A stretch of 18,395 bases of DNA. Source: Methanospirillum hungatei (lineage in GTDB: Archaea > Halobacteriota > Methanomicrobia > Methanomicrobiales > Methanospirillaceae). The DNA lies in contig NZ_JAIWNS010000038.1 in NCBI RefSeq assembly GCF_020216685.1, positions 1-18,395 of the forward strand. Direction: 5' to 3'. The notes under the pieces are model-generated. The model saw nothing but the letters and a program-made list of their open reading frames with translations, did not search any database and had not been told where the DNA came from. Shown one piece after another: positions 15,057 to 18,395 of the stretch. Made by a program: the position numbers and the translations under genes. Numbering within the stretch: position 1 is the first letter of the stretch; every line of letters starts with the position of its first letter.

Positions 15057-15070
15057 ACGATAAATGTATG
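15057..15070 (+). promoter_or_regulatory. Candidate promoter of the chemoreceptor gene
   Basis: ACGATAAATGTATG contains a purine-rich BRE-like start and a TATA-like core. A transcript start near 15090 would leave a leader of about 30 nt with GGTGGTAAT at 15103-15111. That ribosome site is 13 nt from the ATG counted from GGTGG, or closer if the pairing extends into TAAT. Confidence 0.3.
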
Positions 15071-15120
15071 TCGATCATAATAAGAATTATTTATTATGGT
15101 TCGGTGGTAATCCATTATGA

Positions 15121-17223
15121 ATGACCGAGAGCAAAGACCGCAGGATAGATCCTGATATCCTGCAGACTCTCCTTGACCAGAATCCGGTTGCAATGGCCCA
15201 GTTTGATACCCAGTTTCATTTTGTTTACGCAAACCAGGCATTTTGTGATCTCTCCGGAATCCCTTTTGAAAAACTCATCGGGACCAGGATTTCAGACCTG
15301 AAGATCTTAAAACTGGAAGGGGAAGGATCCAAAGCTGCCATCGAACAGAAACGAAGAGGGAAGGCCCGGATAGAAGTTGAATTTCCATCCGGATTTAAAA
15401 TACTGAACGGCTATACCATCCCGGTTCTGGACGCACAAAAAAATGTCACATCTGCTCTCGGGGTTTATACAGATATTACGGCAGAAGAGTGGGAAAAACT
15501 GAAGACTACCCAGATAATTGAGAATAATCCCATACCATTTCTGCTGTTAAAGACTGACCTGACCATTGAAGGAACCAACACGGCATTTTTAAAAATGACC
15601 GGGTATACCACGGACCAGTTATTAAGGATGAATCTTGCCGATTTTAAGATTCTGAAACTGGAAGGAAAATCTGCTCGGGATTGTATTGCATCAAAAAAAG
15701 AGGCTATCAGCGATACATTCATTGAGTTCCCATCAGGAAAGAAACATATCAGGATCTATTCCATCCCGCTTCTTGATGAGAAGAACGAAGTAAACTCAGT
15801 TCTCATCACCTGTGTTGACCTGACCCCCCAGAGACGGCTGGCTGAATATCAGCAGACAGAAGTTGAACGTCTTGCACAGAACCTTCAGAACCTGGCAAAG
15901 GGAGATCTACACTTTGATCTGACCACCGGTCAGGCAGATGAATATACAAAAGAGGCCCATGGACAGTTTGCCACCATCCAGGAGAACCTGAAATCAGCAG
16001 GTGAGAACCTGACCGGAGTAACCAAAGAGATGGATCGGCTCATCCAGGCGATAACAGCAGGAAACCTGAAAGTCATGGGAGAGGCAGATAAATTTGCCGG
16101 CACATATCAGGAGATCATAAACGGCCTGAACAGAGTCATAAAGACGGTTGATGTCCAGGTATCTGGAGCAATTGTCCTCTCCGGTGAGTATGCAAAAGGA
16201 AATTTCTCGGTTATCCCCCCGAATATCAAAGCTGAAGGGGACTTTCTTATCTTAAAGGAGGCACTGATGGACATCGGAGTCCAGGTCTCTGCAGTGCTGA
16301 AAGAGATAGATAGGGAGATGGAAGAACTCACAACCAGGGCTGAGGAAGCAAATGCCGGAGTGAAGGATGTTGCAGAAGGCTCGGCCATGGTAGCAAAGAA
16401 TGCCGCAGAGGTTGGCAGCCAGAGTGAACGGGGGAAACAGAATATCGATCAGGTCCTCCGGGCCATGATGGATCTCTCGGCAAATGTGGAGGAGGTGGCA
16501 TCAAGCACCGAATCGGTCAGCAGGGTCACGCATGACACCGATGAACTCTCCAAGAAAGGGGTTGATCTTGCACATAATGCAGAAAACGGTATGAAAGGGA
16601 TCATGGCATCCTCCGGTGAGGTGGAGCGGATCATCACTGAAATTAAGGGTGAGATGGCACAGATAGGAAAGATAGTCAATGTTATCACGGACATTGCAAG
16701 CCAGACCAACCTTCTTGCCCTCAATGCCGCCATTGAAGCAGCCCGTGCCGGTGAAGCAGGACGGGGATTTGCCGTTGTTGCAAGTGAAGTCAAAGCCCTG
16801 GCACTTGAATCACGGCGGTCTGCAGAAAATATTGCAGAGATGATCACCAGTCTGCAGAAAAAGTCTGATGAAGCAGCAAAGGCTATGGACCAGGCAGAAA
16901 GTGCCGTTTCACAAGGGAATGAGGCGGTTCTTGAAACCCTGAATATCTTCAACCAGATCGTCGAGTCGGTCGGACAGATTGCCAGAAACATGGATGATGT
17001 GTCAAAGACCACCGAGCAGCAGGCGGCATCTGTTGAAGAGATTACCGCAAGTGCTCATGAGGTGAACAGTCTGGTCGGGGAGATTGCAACCGAAGCGATA
17101 TCCGCAGCATCTGCAGCAGAACAGAGCTCAGCCGGGACAAGCCAGATAGTGACCGTGGTTGAGGATCTGAATAAAATAATTATTGAAGTTTCCAGGGCAA
17201 TCGGAAAGTTTCAGTATCGATAA
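15121..17223 (+). CDS. Soluble methyl-accepting chemotaxis protein with two PAS domains
   Basis: 700 residues, no membrane segments, so a cytoplasmic receptor. PAS 1 spans about 12-120 and PAS 2 about 132-235. They are clearly duplicated, each containing FKILKLEG or LKILKLEG followed by an I-xx-KK/KR helix and a FPSG strand. A HAMP-like region of two or three repeats (about 245-395) includes [19 protein letters not shown] and YAKGNFSVI. The long antiparallel coiled-coil signalling domain (about 400-700) has the canonical hairpin tip [20 protein letters not shown] (~526-545) followed by [15 protein letters not shown]. The tip binds CheA and CheW, so the protein signals to the archaellum or to another Che pathway. 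PAS domains may hold a heme, flavin or small ligand, but no diagnostic cofactor residue was identified. The reading frame of the alternative ATG at 15117 is out of frame with this gene and closes soon. No che genes are adjacent. Confidence 0.95.
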   Translation: MTESKDRRIDPDILQTLLDQNPVAMAQFDTQFHFVYANQAFCDLSGIPFEKLIGTRISDLKILKLEGEGSKAAIEQKRRGKARIEVEFPSGFKILNGYTIPVLDAQKNVTSALGVYTDITAEEWEKLKTTQIIENNPIPFLLLKTDLTIEGTNTAFLKMTGYTTDQLLRMNLADFKILKLEGKSARDCIASKKEAISDTFIEFPSGKKHIRIYSIPLLDEKNEVNSVLITCVDLTPQRRLAEYQQTEVERLAQNLQNLAKGDLHFDLTTGQADEYTKEAHGQFATIQENLKSAGENLTGVTKEMDRLIQAITAGNLKVMGEADKFAGTYQEIINGLNRVIKTVDVQVSGAIVLSGEYAKGNFSVIPPNIKAEGDFLILKEALMDIGVQVSAVLKEIDREMEELTTRAEEANAGVKDVAEGSAMVAKNAAEVGSQSERGKQNIDQVLRAMMDLSANVEEVASSTESVSRVTHDTDELSKKGVDLAHNAENGMKGIMASSGEVERIITEIKGEMAQIGKIVNVITDIASQTNLLALNAAIEAARAGEAGRGFAVVASEVKALALESRRSAENIAEMITSLQKKSDEAAKAMDQAESAVSQGNEAVLETLNIFNQIVESVGQIARNMDDVSKTTEQQAASVEEITASAHEVNSLVGEIATEAISAASAAEQSSAGTSQIVTVVEDLNKIIIEVSRAIGKFQYR

Positions 17224-17229
17224 AAAAGA
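17221..17229 (-). terminator. T-run terminator of the exported two-module protein gene
   Basis: On the minus strand a run of six T residues follows directly after the stop codon at 17231-17233. It overlaps the TAA stop of the convergent chemoreceptor gene; only 7 nt separate the two coding regions. Confidence 0.45.
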
Positions 17230-17230
17230 A

Positions 17231-18395
17231 TTAAAGTAACTTCATAGTGGTCTGTTCCAGACTCCCAAATCCACTATTAGTTGTGGTCATTGTGGTGATG
17301 ATCATCTGAATCAGTTTCCCAAACGAATTATACCAAAACTCGGTTGTATAATCATAGCCATTCGTTTTGGTAACAACAATCCCCTCATAATCATTTTTTG
17401 TAATACTGCTGATAATTCCGGTATCAGGATCCTGATCAAAGGTACCGGTCCCAAGGTTCATTGCCTCGGGAGGTATAAAAATCCCTCCAATATGGGCCAT
17501 ACCAGATACTGCCGGAGTTGAACTCTGTGATGTGATTATATCCTGCGAGACCGTGGACACTACAAGCGGGACAAAACGGTTTGTCACCGATCCAAAAACA
17601 TACGTACTGCTTCGGGGATACTGCGCAGGAGGACCTATTTGTCCATCCACCGAGAAAACCTTTGCTCCAGAGTATGATAGATGAAGTCCATCTGTCACCC
17701 ATGTTGGCATTTTTCCGCCCATCCACGGAACCTGTACAGTCCTGATATTTCGTAAGGCAAATATTGAGTAACTCCCGGACTGGCGCAGATACTGCTCACC
17801 CCCATCCTGGAAAAGGGCATTATTCTTAATATCCAGTTTATGATAGAGGAGCATACCGGTCTTCAGATCATATATAATCGTCAGAATTCCGCCAGCCCCA
17901 TCTGAAGAGAAGTCAAATTTAATTGCTTCATACGCAGTTCCTCCGGTTGAATAGGGTAAATGAGTAACTACAACTGTCTGAGTTGACTTGTCCGCAACTT
18001 TAGCAATAACATCAGGATTTACCCAGAACGGGCCACAGCCGGCAGGGTAGACACTCCCATGACTGTACACCAGGTGCATGGTATCATAGGGGGGCTTTGG
18101 GGCATATGAATCGGTCGTAACCGCGATGGAATTTCCGCTTATCCCAACAACGGTCAATTGGGTAATGCCAGCTCCAGTCCCGGCATTATCACTTGAAATC
18201 GCAAATCCGTATTGATTTACTTCTTCACTGCCATAGGTGACCATGGTATTATAGGAGAACCTGACCCCTTCAGTAACCCAGGAAGGGGCAGGAGCAGTCA
18301 GAAGTTCAGGAATGAAGATCGGAAGAGGATTTTCCACGCCTGACACCAGAAGCGGAGATGCAAGTGAGGGGGCAGATACCACAATCGAAGCAAAA
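17231..18395 (-). CDS. Probable exported protein with two WVT modules, partial (N-terminus beyond right edge)
   Basis: The frame is open to the right end of the window, so at least 388 residues are visible and the true start is probably outside. A GTG at 18382 would start in the middle of a hydrophobic Ala/Ser/Val stretch (FASIVVSAPSLASPLLVSG) that looks like the end of a signal peptide. The mature part seems duplicated: APSWVTEGVRFSYNTMV near its start and MPTWVTDGLHLSYSGAK about 200 residues later. Each begins a run of alternating beta-strand-like sequence that ends in a Y-x-(3)-G-K/M-L-type hairpin (YDLKTGMLLYHKLD and WYNSFGKLIQMIITT). It is rich in Thr, Ser, Gly and Tyr with only one Cys, typical of surface or secreted archaeal proteins. 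No family is recognised. It is convergent with the chemoreceptor gene. Confidence 0.75.
   Translation of the reverse strand, partial: FASIVVSAPSLASPLLVSGVENPLPIFIPELLTAPAPSWVTEGVRFSYNTMVTYGSEEVNQYGFAISSDNAGTGAGITQLTVVGISGNSIAVTTDSYAPKPPYDTMHLVYSHGSVYPAGCGPFWVNPDVIAKVADKSTQTVVVTHLPYSTGGTAYEAIKFDFSSDGAGGILTIIYDLKTGMLLYHKLDIKNNALFQDGGEQYLRQSGSYSIFALRNIRTVQVPWMGGKMPTWVTDGLHLSYSGAKVFSVDGQIGPPAQYPRSSTYVFGSVTNRFVPLVVSTVSQDIITSQSSTPAVSGMAHIGGIFIPPEAMNLGTGTFDQDPDTGIISSITKNDYEGIVVTKTNGYDYTTEFWYNSFGKLIQMIITTMTTTNSGFGSLEQTTMKLL

Noticed and set aside
16449..17012. 187-residue minus-strand frame opposite the chemoreceptor signalling domain
   Set aside because: The Ala/Ser-rich composition is the usual antisense reading of a coiled-coil MCP domain; the plus strand has the canonical hairpin tip.
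1..18395. tRNA, rRNA, insertion sequences, integrase or attachment sites around the defence-like gene
   Set aside because: None could be recognised on reading both strands; there is no direct sign that the helicase locus is on a recent mobile island.

Overview
The window reads as chromosome of a methanogenic euryarchaeon, most likely Methanomicrobiales and resembling Methanospirillum. The reasons are archaeal start signals (GGTG or GGAGG Shine-Dalgarno sequences, AT-rich TATA/BRE boxes about 25 nt before the expected transcript start), an HFX_2341-type CARF regulator, a soluble PAS/HAMP methyl-accepting protein, many TPR proteins, and an archaeal-style lipoprotein carrying a chagasin-like protease inhibitor. 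The genus is an inference from gene style; there is no rRNA or other marker in the window.

Layout. (1) 1-1506, minus: a TPR protein that runs off the left edge, with a clear promoter. (2) 1770-8972: the most interesting block. A single giant gene (1770-7811, minus) encodes a beta-sandwich/transglutaminase-like + DUF4011 + SF1 helicase + Vsr/MTES_1575-type nuclease + DUF3320 protein, the architecture described as a one-gene anti-phage defence (Hhe). Facing it across a 330-bp intergenic region is a CARF-winged-helix regulator (8142-8972, plus). That spacer holds an 18-bp palindrome, a 10-bp palindrome and four exactly 9-bp-phased copies of TGARCAT just before the regulator's start codon. (3) 9035-9589, plus: a secreted protein made almost entirely of eleven 14-residue repeats. 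(4) 9593-12197, minus: an FAD-dependent carotenoid desaturase/isomerase-like oxidoreductase followed by a TPR protein, apparently an operon. (5) 12304-14942, minus: chagasin-like lipoprotein, NapH-like membrane 4Fe-4S protein, and a membrane-anchored glucose/sorbosone dehydrogenase-type beta-propeller. (6) 15121-17223, plus: a cytoplasmic chemoreceptor with two duplicated PAS domains. (7) 17231-18395, minus: a probable exported protein with two copies of one module, cut by the right edge.

How it may work together. The main hypothesis is that the CARF regulator senses a nucleotide second messenger, or another ligand, and controls both itself and the divergent helicase-nuclease through the sites in the shared intergenic region. 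This would be a ligand-gated defence locus. The nuclease domain seems to lack two residues that I recall as conserved in its family, so the protein may act as a helicase or translocase with an altered effector. The other genes look like ordinary envelope, redox and signalling functions. No tRNA, rRNA, CRISPR array, transposase or integrase was seen.
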